From contig CAYWXT010000008.1 of the NCBI GenBank assembly GCA_964462125.1, positions 1-43,040 on the forward strand: a DNA stretch of 43,040 nucleotides, written 5' to 3'. Shown one piece after another: positions 25,985-35,600 of this stretch; position 1 is the first letter of the stretch, and the number at the start of each line of letters is the position of its first letter. This stretch comes from JAWLFY01 sp964462125 (lineage in GTDB: Bacteria; Planctomycetota; Planctomycetia; Pirellulales; Pirellulaceae). The notes under the pieces were generated by a model. That model searched no databases and had not been told where the DNA came from. It was given only the letters and a program-made list of their open reading frames with translations. Both the position numbers and the translations under genes were made by a program.

Positions 25985-27379
25985 GTGTACGACACGATCA
26001 TCATCGGCGCCGGCATGAGTGGTCTGGCCGCCGGGATCCGGCTGGCCCACTTCGATCAACGGGTCTGCATTCTCGAACGGCATACCACGATCGGTGGGCT
26101 GAATTCCTTCTACCGGCTCGGCGGTCGTGACTACGACGTCGGGCTGCACGCGATGACGAACTTTGCCCGCAAGGGGGAAAAGAAGGGACCGCTGGCCAAG
26201 CTGATGCGGCAGCTGCGGTTTCGCTGGGAGGACTTTCCCCTGGCCGAACAGCTCGGCTCGTCGATCCGATTCCCCGGCGTCTCGCTCGACTTCAACAACG
26301 ACTTCGCCTTGCTCGAGTCTCAGATCGCCGAGCGGTTCCCCGACCAGATCGACGGCTTTCGCAAGCTCTGCGGGGCGCTGCTCGATTACTCCGACATGGA
26401 CGGGGATCACCCCCAGTTCATGCGTTCCTCACGCGAGGTGTTGGCGGAGCATTTGAGCGATCCGCTGCTGATCGAAATGTTGCTCTGTCCGCTGATGTGG
26501 TACGGCAACGCCCGTGAGGACGACATGGACTTCGGGCAGTTTTGCATCATGTTTCGCGCCTGTTATTTGGAAGGCTTCGCCCGCCCGTTCAAAGGGGTCC
26601 GGCTGATCCTGAAAAACTTGGTTCGCAAGTTTCGCGGGTTGGGAGGTGAATTGAAGCTGCGGAGCGGGGTGGCGCGGATCCACGTCGAAAACGGCCAGGC
26701 CTGTGGGGTCGTGTTGGACAACGGTACCGAGTTGAGCGCCAAACGGATTCTCTCCTCGGCGGGCAACGTCGAGACGCTGCGGCTGTGTGACGATATCACC
26801 GATGTCGATGTCGCACGCGCCGGTCAGCTCTCGTTCATCGAGTCGATCTCGATCCTGGACCGCCAACCCTCGGAGATTGGATTCGATCGCACGATCGTCT
26901 TTTATAACGACAGTGAGCGATTTCACTGGCGACGTCCGGAGTCGGATTTGTGCGATCCGCGGACCGGAGTGATCTGCTCCCCGAACAACTACGATTACCG
27001 CGGGGAACAGACGGAATTGCCCGAAGGGGTGATCCGGATCACGACCCTCGCCCACCACGATCGCTGGTGTGAGCTGTCGGAGCCCCATTACCGCGCGCAG
27101 AAGGTGGCTCAATACGACACGGCGGTCGACTCGGCCGTTCGTTTCATGCCCGATTTCCGCCGCCACGTGATCGCCACCGACATCTTCACCCCAAAGACGA
27201 TCCGGCGGTTCACCTGGCACGACAACGGTGCCGTGTACGGCGCCCCGGACAAGCAGCTCGACGGCACGACCCACCTGCCAAACGTTTTCCTGTGTGGGAC
27301 CGACCAAGGATTCGTCGGGATTGTCGGCGCCATCGTCAGCGGAATCAGTATGGCCAACCGGCACTGCCTGCAGCCCTAA
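25985..27379 (+). CDS. Phytoene-desaturase-like FAD-dependent oxidoreductase, 464 aa
   Basis: The N-terminal FAD-binding motif IIIGAGMSGLAAGIRLA is followed by the Glu-ending second strand (VCILERHTTIGGLNS). The C-terminal NVFLCGTDQGFVGIVGAIVSGISMAN is the usual last FAD-contact segment of phytoene desaturase/carotenoid isomerase and retinol-saturase-like proteins. The central region (SREVLAEHLSDPLLIEMLLCPLMWYG) is also family-like. The start is GTG 25985. With an ACP and a ketosynthase directly upstream, it may desaturate or isomerise an ACP-bound acyl chain (inference). Carotenoid genes such as crtB are not present in the window. Confidence 0.88.
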   Translation: MYDTIIIGAGMSGLAAGIRLAHFDQRVCILERHTTIGGLNSFYRLGGRDYDVGLHAMTNFARKGEKKGPLAKLMRQLRFRWEDFPLAEQLGSSIRFPGVSLDFNNDFALLESQIAERFPDQIDGFRKLCGALLDYSDMDGDHPQFMRSSREVLAEHLSDPLLIEMLLCPLMWYGNAREDDMDFGQFCIMFRACYLEGFARPFKGVRLILKNLVRKFRGLGGELKLRSGVARIHVENGQACGVVLDNGTELSAKRILSSAGNVETLRLCDDITDVDVARAGQLSFIESISILDRQPSEIGFDRTIVFYNDSERFHWRRPESDLCDPRTGVICSPNNYDYRGEQTELPEGVIRITTLAHHDRWCELSEPHYRAQKVAQYDTAVDSAVRFMPDFRRHVIATDIFTPKTIRRFTWHDNGAVYGAPDKQLDGTTHLPNVFLCGTDQGFVGIVGAIVSGISMANRHCLQP

Positions 27380-27477
27380 CGCTCGGTCACAGTGAAGAAT
27401 GAGGCTTGGGGGCCAGACGGCTTGCGCCGTTCGGTTAACGGTGGGAGGGACCGGGGGCAAGCGTCCCCGTGGATTGA

Positions 27478-27546
27478 ACTCCAACGTCAGGCTATGGACA
27501 ACTCCAACGTCAGGCTATGGACAACTCCAACGTCAGGCTATGGACA
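27478..27546. repeat. Three perfect tandem copies of a 23-bp unit
   Basis: Units start at 27478, 27501 and 27524; each begins ACTCCAACGTCAGG and ends CTATGGACA, and all three are identical. It is the only notable structure in the 359-base gap 27380-27738 between the flavoprotein and rnpA stops; no gene is convincing there. There are no spacers, so it is not a CRISPR array. Perfect identity suggests recent expansion. Confidence 0.95.
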
Positions 27547-27738
27547 AAGCGCGACGCACAGTCAGACGGTTAAGTATTGGCCGACCGGCGCGCTGGCGCC
27601 GGTTTGTGCATCCCGAGGGTTCGGCATCGTCGGCTTATCGTATCTGCCATCCGTTCTGGCCGAGAACGGCATGGTTCAATTGCTGCGTGTACGCCATCAA
27701 CTTGGCCACCTCGTAATTGCATTCGCCGAGCCGAATCG

Positions 27739-28107
27739 TCAGCGCGGCCGTCGCTTGCCGACCTGTCGGCGGGCCGCCTGTTGGGCGAGGCCGAGCAGCG
27801 ATGCGGCGACAGCCGCCGCGTCGGGGGCCGCTCCCTTCTTGGGGCGGGCGACGTAGTCGTAGCCGGCTGGCAGCTGCTCGCGCTGCGTCCGAAATGCTTC
27901 CCGGATGTGCCGCTTCCAACGGTTGCGAACGACTGCCGTGCCCGCCCGCCGCGGCACGGTGATCCCCAGCCGTCGCGAGCGGGGATTGGGAGCCGGTTTG
28001 GCATAGAGCACCAGCACGCCGTTGGCGGCAACGCTCCCTTGGTGGATCACCGCGGCAAATTGGCGACCGGAGCGGAGCCGGCGGCTTTTTCCGAAACGAT
28101 GGTCCAC
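27739..28107 (-). CDS. rnpA: Ribonuclease P protein component, 122 aa
   Basis: Protein subunit of RNase P, which matures the 5' end of tRNAs. The hallmark VVRNRWKRHIREAFR (the RNR motif) is at ~60-75, with FGKSRRLRSGRQFAAVIHQG at the N-terminus and PRSRRLGITVPRRAGTAV before the RNR helix. The start is a GTG whose first base is the last base of the J-protein stop (TAGTG). rnpA is usually next to rpmH and yidD; neither is recognised here. No terminator-like hairpin with a T-run is obvious downstream. Confidence 0.95.
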   Translation of the reverse strand: MDHRFGKSRRLRSGRQFAAVIHQGSVAANGVLVLYAKPAPNPRSRRLGITVPRRAGTAVVRNRWKRHIREAFRTQREQLPAGYDYVARPKKGAAPDAAAVAASLLGLAQQAARRQVGKRRPR

Positions 28108-29105
28108 TAAAAGCCCAGGTTGGTGCGAAGCGTCATCGGGTTGCGCTGCTCGAACTCCTCGATCAACTGCTTCGATGCCTCATCAATCTCGCGTGGGACC
28201 GCGATCTGCAGCTCGACGATCAAGTCACCGGCCGATCCGTCGGGGGAGCGGACGCCTTGGCCCTTGAGCCGCAATCGCTTTCCGCCGCCACTTCCGGGCG
28301 GGAGGGTCAACGTCACTGTGCCCCCGGGCGTCGGGACATCGACCTTCGCCCCCAAGGTCGCTTCGCCGATCGTCACCGGCAGCCGGAGTTCCAGGTTCCG
28401 CCCGCTTCGCCGAAAATGGGGATGCTCGGAAACCTTGATCAGCAGGATCAGGTCTCCCTGCGGTCCGCCGGTGGGGGACAGGTGTCCTTGATTGCGGAGG
28501 CGAATCTTGGAACCGGTATCGACACCGGGCGGGATGGTCACGGAGAGCTTTTCTCGCTCGCCCCCCCGTTCCAGGTAGAACTCGGTTTTGCCACCACGAA
28601 CGGCTGTGGCCAGCGGGATCTCCAATTCGTGACGGATGTTCGACCCGCGGCGCGGTGGTGCCTGCCGCCGCCTGCTCGCGGATTGCCGGCCGCCGGCGGC
28701 CCCGGCGCCCATCAATTGGTCAAAGAAGTCGGCAAAGCCCCCTTCGAACTGGAACCCGCCTCGGCTGTGTTGACCGCCACCGCTGCCAAAGATCTGCTCC
28801 AGGTCAAGCCCGTCGAAGCTCGGACCTCCGCCGGCTCCCGGCTGCCAGCCCCCCTGGCGGACTTTCTCGAAATCTGCCCCGTACCGATCGTAGGCGGCCC
28901 GCTTGTCCGAGTCGCTCAGAACGTCATAAGCCTCCTGAACCCGCTTGAATTTGTCCCGCGCGGCATCATTCTCCGGATTCATGTCGGGATGATACTTGCG
29001 CGCCAGTTTACGGTAGGCCTTCTGGATCTCCGATTTCGAGGCGTCTCGTCCGACACCCAACGTTTGATATAAGTCTTCTGCCACAGGTATCTGATCGGCT
29101 CCCAT
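28107..29105 (-). CDS. DnaJ-like co-chaperone, class II (CbpA type, no zinc finger), 332 aa
   Basis: The J domain spans ~11-75 (LYQTLGVGRDASKSEIQKAYRKL) with an intact HPD in KYHPDMNPEND. A Gly/Phe-rich linker follows (~85-150). The C-terminal substrate-binding domains (~155-320) run directly on with IPLATAVRGGKTEF and PPGVDTGSKIRLRNQG; the four CxxCxGxG zinc-finger repeats of DnaJ are absent, hence class II. It stimulates DnaK ATPase; no dnaK or grpE is in the window. Its ATG at 29105 shares bases with the ATG of the divergent gene (CATG), so at least one of the two starts may be misplaced; GTG 29084 is an alternative. Confidence 0.93.
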   Translation of the reverse strand: MGADQIPVAEDLYQTLGVGRDASKSEIQKAYRKLARKYHPDMNPENDAARDKFKRVQEAYDVLSDSDKRAAYDRYGADFEKVRQGGWQPGAGGGPSFDGLDLEQIFGSGGGQHSRGGFQFEGGFADFFDQLMGAGAAGGRQSASRRRQAPPRRGSNIRHELEIPLATAVRGGKTEFYLERGGEREKLSVTIPPGVDTGSKIRLRNQGHLSPTGGPQGDLILLIKVSEHPHFRRSGRNLELRLPVTIGEATLGAKVDVPTPGGTVTLTLPPGSGGGKRLRLKGQGVRSPDGSAGDLIVELQIAVPREIDEASKQLIEEFEQRNPMTLRTNLGF

Positions 29106-30849
29106 GTCATTCGCAGCGTCAACACATCCGGCAGCGAGCAGGCGAAATCAATCTCACCGTGCTGCCTCGCACAGCTTGCCAACTTGGCACAACACGCCTT
29201 CTGATGCTACCCACAAGCAAACCGCAAACCAAAGGGGAGCGTGGGCGGGATGGCTGAGGGGGCGGTGGCTCGGGCTGCTGCTGGCCGTGATGATGGGTTG
29301 TCAAATCGTCGGGGCGATCCCCTCATTCGCCGCCGGGGGGACGTTGACCCTGGAGGCTGAAGACGAGTCGTCAGAATCACCGGCGATCACCCGGCTCGAG
29401 CTCTGGCGGGCTGAGTCCGAAGGCCGCCCGAGGCCCCCGCGCGGGGCAACGGCGACGCGACGCCTGATAGCCCCCCGTCGCACCGCGCCCGCCGGAGTCG
29501 GTGTCGTCCTGGACCGCTCGGTCGACCTGTCGCTCCGCGATGGCCATTACGCATTTCGCGCGATCCGTGGCCCCGAGTACCGGATCGTCAGCGGCAGTTT
29601 TACTCTGGAGCGGGACAGCCTCGATCAGCACACGGTCCGCCTGCCGCGGATGGTCGACATGCTCCGGCGGGGATGGACCAGCGGCGATTGCCTGGTGCCG
29701 CTCTCCCCTGGACACCTGCCGCTGCGGATGGCGGCCGAGGATCTACACCTGGCGACCACGCTCGGCCCGCTCGAGCCGAGCCCGATCCCTGGCAGAAAGC
29801 CGAACGACCCGGTCGACCATGAACCGTCCTGGATCGTGGAGCAGGCGGACCACGATGGGGGACTCGTCGTTTACGGTGCCCCGTCAACGGGCGCCGCCGC
29901 GGCCAACTCCGGCAGCGAGACTCGGCTGCCGGTGGAACGGCTGGCGGCCATCGATCCCGGCACCTCAGAGACTCCGGTGGCGATCGAGAACCCGTTCGCG
30001 TGGCCCCTGCCTGTCTGGCTCGCCAGCGGCCGGATCGACGGCGTCTTCGTGCTCGGGGACTGGTTGCGGCTGGACCGCAAGGTGCTCCGTGTCGACGATG
30101 GCCGGCAGCCTGACCGAGCGGGCTCGGGCGACGCGAGAACCGTCGGTTACCTGGCCGAAGAAATCTATTGGAATCTGCTCGAAGCCGGTTTCCAACTTCC
30201 ACCGCTGGCCGGATCCGGCTCCGATGGCGCCGGCATCCCGGTCGGCTACAACCGCTTGTACGTGGGCATGCCGCTGGAGGGCGACGCCGACGAGGAACGG
30301 GAAGCGGAGCCGGTGACGTCGCCGGAACAGTGGTGGGATGCCGCCTGGAAAGGGCACAGCGTCGCGACCAACGGACCGCTGCTCCGCCCGCGACTGCAAG
30401 GCCGGCTTCCCGGCCACCACTTTCACGGGCGCGAGGGTGAAAAGCTGGAGCTCAGCGTCGAGCTGGCACTCACCGTTCGCGACCCGGTGCAGTACCTGGA
30501 GGTGATGCACAACGGTCGCGTGCATTACAGCGCCCGGCTGGACGAGTTTGCTGCCGCCGGGGGCGAGATCCCAGCGATCCTCGCCGAGGAGAGCGGCTGG
30601 GTGCTGGTGCGGATCGTGACCGAATTTCCCGACCACTTCCGCGCCGCGATCAGTGCCCCCTGGTATATCGAGTTTGAGGGGCGCCCGCGAATTTCCCGCT
30701 CGGCCGTCGATTTCTTTCGCAGCTGGCTCACCGACTACGAAGACCGGTTGAAGCAACTTCCCCCCAACGAGCTGACCCGCCACGTCCCCTACGTCCGCGC
30801 CGCCCGTGCCTTCTGGGCCCAACGGGCGTCCGAAACCACCGCCCCGTGA
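29104..30849 (+). CDS. Exported CehA/McbA-like protein with degenerate metal site, 581 aa
   Basis: The signal sequence is WLGLLLAVMMGCQIVGAIPSFAAG at ~residues 54-77, so the ATG at 29104 gives an unusually long n-region; TTG 29176 is the only other plausible start. After a region with GHYAFRAIRGPEYRI, the segment LRRGWTSGDCLVPL and MAAEDLHLATTLG aligns by eye with the GW.SGDLHVHR and AEDL stretches of CehA/McbA-type PHP metallohydrolases. The two His ligands are Leu and Pro here. The later WKGHSVATNGPLLRP motif is kept. I infer a non-catalytic or changed-function relative. It converges on the sterol-desaturase-family gene 127 bases away. Confidence 0.75.
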   Translation: MSFAASTHPAASRRNQSHRAASHSLPTWHNTPSDATHKQTANQRGAWAGWLRGRWLGLLLAVMMGCQIVGAIPSFAAGGTLTLEAEDESSESPAITRLELWRAESEGRPRPPRGATATRRLIAPRRTAPAGVGVVLDRSVDLSLRDGHYAFRAIRGPEYRIVSGSFTLERDSLDQHTVRLPRMVDMLRRGWTSGDCLVPLSPGHLPLRMAAEDLHLATTLGPLEPSPIPGRKPNDPVDHEPSWIVEQADHDGGLVVYGAPSTGAAAANSGSETRLPVERLAAIDPGTSETPVAIENPFAWPLPVWLASGRIDGVFVLGDWLRLDRKVLRVDDGRQPDRAGSGDARTVGYLAEEIYWNLLEAGFQLPPLAGSGSDGAGIPVGYNRLYVGMPLEGDADEEREAEPVTSPEQWWDAAWKGHSVATNGPLLRPRLQGRLPGHHFHGREGEKLELSVELALTVRDPVQYLEVMHNGRVHYSARLDEFAAAGGEIPAILAEESGWVLVRIVTEFPDHFRAAISAPWYIEFEGRPRISRSAVDFFRSWLTDYEDRLKQLPPNELTRHVPYVRAARAFWAQRASETTAP

Positions 30850-30975
30850 GTTTGCCCCCCGGCTTTGCAGGGAAAAGGGCGGCAATGCACGACTGATCAT
30901 TGAGTTGACAGAGCCTAGCCAGCGGCCTTGCGACGTCGATCGTGGAACAATTCACGCCCCAATCGAAAATCAATC

Positions 30976-31824
30976 TCAATCTTCCGACCCGTTCGAATCC
31001 CCCTGCCGATTGATCGGATACCCGCCGCTGAGTCCGCGAAGAGGAAGCAACAGCATTCCCCATAGCCGATCGACCTGGCGCTCGTCGCGCGCTGAGGTTA
31101 ATCCGATCGTCATCCCTGTGTGGCCCTCTCGAGGCTGCGCCCGGTAGGTCCCCAACAGATAATCCCACCACGGCAGGTTGAAGCCAAAGTTACTGTTGGT
31201 CTCACGGCGGATCACCGAGTGATGGACGCGGTGCATGTCAGGGGTGACCACGATGCACCGCAGGATCCGATCGAGCCAGCTCGGCATCCGCACGTTGCTG
31301 TGGTTGAACATCGATGTTGCGTTGAGCAGGACCTCAAAGATCACCACCGCCACGGCAGCCGGGCCGATGACGAGGAGCACGGCCAGCTTGATCAGTGCTG
31401 AGAGCAAGATCTCGAGCGTATGGAACCGCAAACCGGTCGTCACGTCGAAATCGAGATCGGCGTGATGGACCATGTGAAGCCGCCACAGTGCAGGAACCGC
31501 GTGGAACATCACATGTTGCAGATAGATTGCCAGGTCGAACGCCAGTACGGCGAGTATCAGCTCCAACCAGACCGGCCAGTCGACCAGATGCAGCAATCCC
31601 CACCCTCGGGACTCACCCACCACCGCCGCGGCCACCGCCGTGATCGGGACCAACAGCCGCGCAAGGACAATGTTCAACGCCACCAGCGCCAGGTTGCTGG
31701 CCCAGCGAGGCGACTTGCGGACCGTCAATCGACGCCGCGGGGCATGCAGTTCCCACAGCGTCATCAACAGCAACACACCTGCGAAGCACCCCAGCCGTAC
31801 GGCGAGTTCAACCTGCTCAGACAC
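30976..31824 (-). CDS. Sterol desaturase/fatty acid hydroxylase family membrane protein, 282 aa
   Basis: Di-iron membrane oxygenase family. The GTG at 31824 has AAAGGGA upstream. Several hydrophobic segments occur (CFAGVLLLMTLWEL, LALVALNIVLARLL, LELILAVLAFDLAIYL, LIKLAVLLVIGPAAVAVVIF). The His clusters are complete: HVMFH, HMVHH, NHSN and HRVHHS, in the order HX3H, HX2HH, HX2HH typical for the family. The substrate (sterol, fatty acid or carotenoid) cannot be told. It is ~3.6 kb from the ketosynthase/ACP/flavoprotein cluster, on the other strand, so a link is possible but unsupported. Confidence 0.92.
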   Translation of the reverse strand: MSEQVELAVRLGCFAGVLLLMTLWELHAPRRRLTVRKSPRWASNLALVALNIVLARLLVPITAVAAAVVGESRGWGLLHLVDWPVWLELILAVLAFDLAIYLQHVMFHAVPALWRLHMVHHADLDFDVTTGLRFHTLEILLSALIKLAVLLVIGPAAVAVVIFEVLLNATSMFNHSNVRMPSWLDRILRCIVVTPDMHRVHHSVIRRETNSNFGFNLPWWDYLLGTYRAQPREGHTGMTIGLTSARDERQVDRLWGMLLLPLRGLSGGYPINRQGDSNGSED

Positions 31825-31886
31825 CCAGTCCCTTTCTTGCGTTGAGAATGATCTGAGCCGGCGGCGCTAGCCCAATGCCATCCAGG

Positions 31887-32309
31887 TTATCTATTCTGGT
31901 CGTCCTCCGCCTTCTTGAACCCAGCCTCAAGCAAATCGTCATAGCCGGGCTTCAGTGCCCGGACGTCCTCGTACTTGTGCTTCAGCAGCGCATCGGCAGC
32001 GGTGCGGGAACGGAAGCCCGAGGCGCAGTGCGTATAGACGATCTTGTCCTTCGGCAATCGTTCGGCAAGCTCCTCGGCGGAAATTCCGTCGCGGAGTTCG
32101 CTCAGCGGCAAGAAGATGGCGTCCTCGATGTGACCGGACTTCCATTCGTTCTCCTCCCGGACGTCGACTAGCACCGCTTTTTTCGCCTCCAAATTCTCCT
32201 TGACCTTTTTGAGCGAGTCCTTCGTCGGCTCGGCGGCGAAGGAACAGCTCACGAAAAGCAAGAAACAGAGGCTCGGTACGCTTCGGCGAATCACAACATT
32301 CTTTATCAC
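31887..32309 (-). CDS. Exported rhodanese-domain protein, 140 aa
   Basis: The GTG at 32309 has AAAGGAAA 6 bases upstream. A signal peptide (VPSLCFLLFVSCSFA) ends near AAEP. A single rhodanese domain follows: AVLVDVREENEWKSGHIEDAIFLPLSEL, and the active-site loop HCASGFRS with the catalytic Cys. Such proteins transfer sulfur to thiophilic acceptors; for exported single-domain forms the substrate is usually unknown. The 62 bases to the sterol-desaturase-family gene allow co-transcription. Confidence 0.92.
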   Translation of the reverse strand: MIKNVVIRRSVPSLCFLLFVSCSFAAEPTKDSLKKVKENLEAKKAVLVDVREENEWKSGHIEDAIFLPLSELRDGISAEELAERLPKDKIVYTHCASGFRSRTAADALLKHKYEDVRALKPGYDDLLEAGFKKAEDDQNR

Positions 32310-32670
32310 GACGTTTCCTTTCAGTTTCCTGGACAGCTCAAGCCTCGATAACTTTCACTACGTTTTTTGAAAGAGCCTACCGATGCATTTTCACTATCCT
32401 AAGGGGCTGCGTCGCCGTGTCCAAGGCGACCGCAACGGCCAACTCAAGGGCGGTCTGGTAAACTGGTGCCTCCAGATCCGGGACATTGAATTCTGCAAGA
32501 GTGAGCACGATGAACGAAACTGTGACCAGAGCATTGGCGGTCGGCCCCGGTTTGTCGCAACATCCCGCCAGTGAACGTCACGAAAGGCGTCACAGGCAGC
32601 GAATACAACGAATCGCAACGGCTCCCTCGCCTCCCCCCAGCGAGGCTGGAATTTGAGTGGGTATAAGTTG
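32310..32670. other. Divergent intergenic region without a convincing gene
   Basis: This 361-base stretch separates the rhodanese gene (minus) from the hybrid kinase (plus) and must carry both promoters. Short open frames (for example 32383-32574) have no family resemblance and poor start context. No clear terminator, repeat or operator was recognised. Confidence 0.5.
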
Positions 32671-35600
32671 ATGGAACACGCAGGCTATCCAGTGGTGGGA
32701 ATCGGCGCATCCGCCGGGGGGCTGGAGGCGATGACCGCTCTGTTCGATGCGGAATCGGCGCTGGACGGTATGGCGTTGGTCATCGTCCAGCACCTTGATC
32801 CCAAGAGCGAAAGTCACCTCGTTCCGCTGCTCACCCAGCACACATCACTGACCGTCCGGCCGGCGCAGGATGGGCTGGAGATCGAACCGGATCACGTGTA
32901 CGTCTGCGTCCCCAATCGCGATCTGGTGGTGCGGGACGGCCGCTTGCGGCTGCTCGATCCAGAAACGGAACGCAGCCTGCGCCGCCCGATCGATCGCTTT
33001 TTCGAGTCGCTGGCCTCGGCGTACGGCGACCGCGCGATTGCGGTCGTCCTTTCCGGCGCGGCGTCGGACGGCTCGCGCGGGATTTCCGAGATCAAGTCGG
33101 CCGGGGGAATGGTGATCGTGCAGGATCCGCAGACGGCGGAGTTTGACGGCATGCCGAGCAGCGCGATCCATACGGGACTGGTCGATCTCGTGCTGCCAGC
33201 CGAGAAGATACCGGAGGTGCTGGTGCGACTGGCGACGCATCCGCTCGAGAATTTGCCGGCGACGACCGATGACGAGACTTTTGATGTCGAGGCGGCGCCC
33301 TTGCAAAGCATTCTCACCGTGCTGGGGGATCGCTTCGGGTACGACTTCGCCGATTACAAACGGCCCACGCTGCTTCGCCGCACACGGCGCCGGATGAGTT
33401 TGCGCAACGTCGATGACTTCGCTGCGTATGCGTCGCTGGTGCGCGAAGACGCCGACGAGGCTGCCTCGCTGTTTCGCGATCTGATGATCAACGTCTCCAG
33501 TTTCTTCCGCGACCGAGAGGCGTGGCAGGAGCTGCAACGTGAGGTGATCGACCCACTGATTGCCAAGCGAGCTAGCGGCGATACGATTCGGGTCTGGTCA
33601 GCCGGATGCGCGACGGGCGAAGAGGCGTACACAATCGGTATGCTGCTCATCGAGCGGATCGAGGTGTCGGGCAAGCGCATTCAGCCGCAGATTTTCGCCA
33701 CGGATGTTTCGGACAGTCTCGAGACGGCCCGCGCGGGCGTGTATCCCGAAACGATTGCGATGGAGCTTTCAGCGGAGCGCCTCGATCGGTTTTTCGTCAA
33801 TCATGGTCCCACGTATGAAGTGAAGAGCCATCTCCGCGATCTGATCGTCTTCGCGCGGCACAACGTGATCACCGATCCGCCGTTTTTGCGTATGGACCTC
33901 ATCTGCTGCCGCAACTTGCTGATCTACATCGAGCCGGAAACGCAGCAGAAGATTCTCGGGATGTTCAACTTCGGCCTGCGCGACGGCGGCACGCTGATGC
34001 TCGGCAGTGCAGAGACGATCGGGATGCAGACCGACCTGTTCTCACCGATCTCCGCACAGTGGCGAATCTTTCGCTCGCGCCGCATCGTGCACACCGGCCG
34101 GTTCGATTTTCCGCGCTTCACGGTGACCCACCAGCGGCTGGGTGCGCATTCCGCCGCGCAGCGCGACCGGCCGGTCAAGGACGAATGCCTCCGCCTGGCG
34201 CAGCGGGCGCTGTTGGATCGCTACGCACCGCCGTCGGTGGTCATCGATACCGACCACCAGGTGCTGGTCTATAGCGGCATTACGTCGCGGTATCTCACGC
34301 AACCAGGCGGCGAGCCGACGCGCGATCTGCTCGCGCTGATCTCGGCTGGCCTGCGGCCGCCACTGCGTCAGGCGATCAACGAAGCGCTCAGCGCGAAGCG
34401 ACAGGCGATTACGACCAGCGGATACATCAAGGAGGAAGACGTGCGCCGGCCCGTGACGTTGACGATCCATCCGATCGGCCCGGCGCGCGATGCGTCCCCT
34501 TTGCTTCTGGTCAGCTTTGAAGAGCCGGCGGAGCCGCAGACGGTGAGCGAGCGCGAGCCAGAGCAGGTGGACCGCAGCGGTCAGAGCGTGGACCAACTCG
34601 AAGAGGAACTGCAGTTGACGCGCCGTGAACTGCAGGATGTCTCCGAACAATATGACCGGCTCCTCGAAGACTACAGCACGTCCGGCGAGGAAATGCTCTC
34701 GATCAACGAAGAACTCCAGTCCGCGAATGAGGAGTTGGAATCCTCGAAGGAGGAACTTCAGTCGTTGAATGAGGAGCTCAACACGCTCAACGACGAACTC
34801 CACAGCAAGGTCCAAGCCGTCGAGCGGACGAACAGCGACCTGAATAACCTGCTCGCCAGCACGGAAATTGCAACGCTTTTCCTCGATATGGATTGTCGCG
34901 TTCGCTGGTTCACGCCGGCGACCCGGCAGGTCTTGCGGCTGATCCCCTCCGATGTCGGCCGACCGATCCGTGATCTCGCCTCCGCGGTGACCGGGTCGCA
35001 ACTCGAGTCGGAAGCGCAGAAGGTGCTTAAGAATCTGGTTCCCGTCGAGACCGAAGTCGTCTGCGAGCAGGGACGGCACTTCATCCGTCGCATCCTGCCC
35101 TATCGCACCGCGGACAACCGGATCGACGGCGTCGTGGCCACGTTCGTCGACATCACGGAACGCAAGCGGGGGGAGCAACAACGCGAGCGGCTCATGCACG
35201 AGTTGAGCCACCGCATCAAGAACACGCTGGCCACGGTGCAAGCGATCGTTCATGGGCTCGGGCAACGGTGCGATTCGCTGCCGGAGTTCCTCGCGGCGTT
35301 CGAGCCCCGGCTGGCCGCATTGGCGCGCGCACACTCGATCCTCACGCTGCCCGGCGACGAGCGCGTCGGGCTGCGACGCCTGCTCAAGCGTGAACTGACG
35401 CCGTACGTTGGTGAGGATTCACAGCGCGTCAGGATCGAAGGCGACGAGCTGACTCTCGCCCGAGAGTCGGCGATCGCGATGGAACTGGTGTTCCACGAAT
35501 TGGTCACCAACGCCACGAAGTACGGCGCGCTGTCGAACGATACCGGCACGGTAACCGTGCGCTGCGAACGCGCAGCCCGCGCCGACGGCGCGCACACGCG

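Noticed and set aside
27478..27546. CRISPR-like repeat
   Set aside because: The units are directly adjacent with no spacers and no cas genes are present.
27635..27738. Possible yidD downstream of rnpA
   Set aside because: The frame continues with protein-like residues but lacks the Cys-rich YidD motif and any good start.
27577..28110. Long plus-strand frame opposite rnpA
   Set aside because: It mirrors the rnpA coding strand; the rnpA motifs are decisive.
30985..31005. GTTCGAATCC, the T-loop sequence of tRNAs
   Set aside because: No cloverleaf can be formed around it and it lies inside the 3' end of the sterol-desaturase-family gene.
34042..35334. 430-residue minus-strand frame inside the hybrid kinase
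   Set aside because: Antisense shadow of a gene with clear domains.
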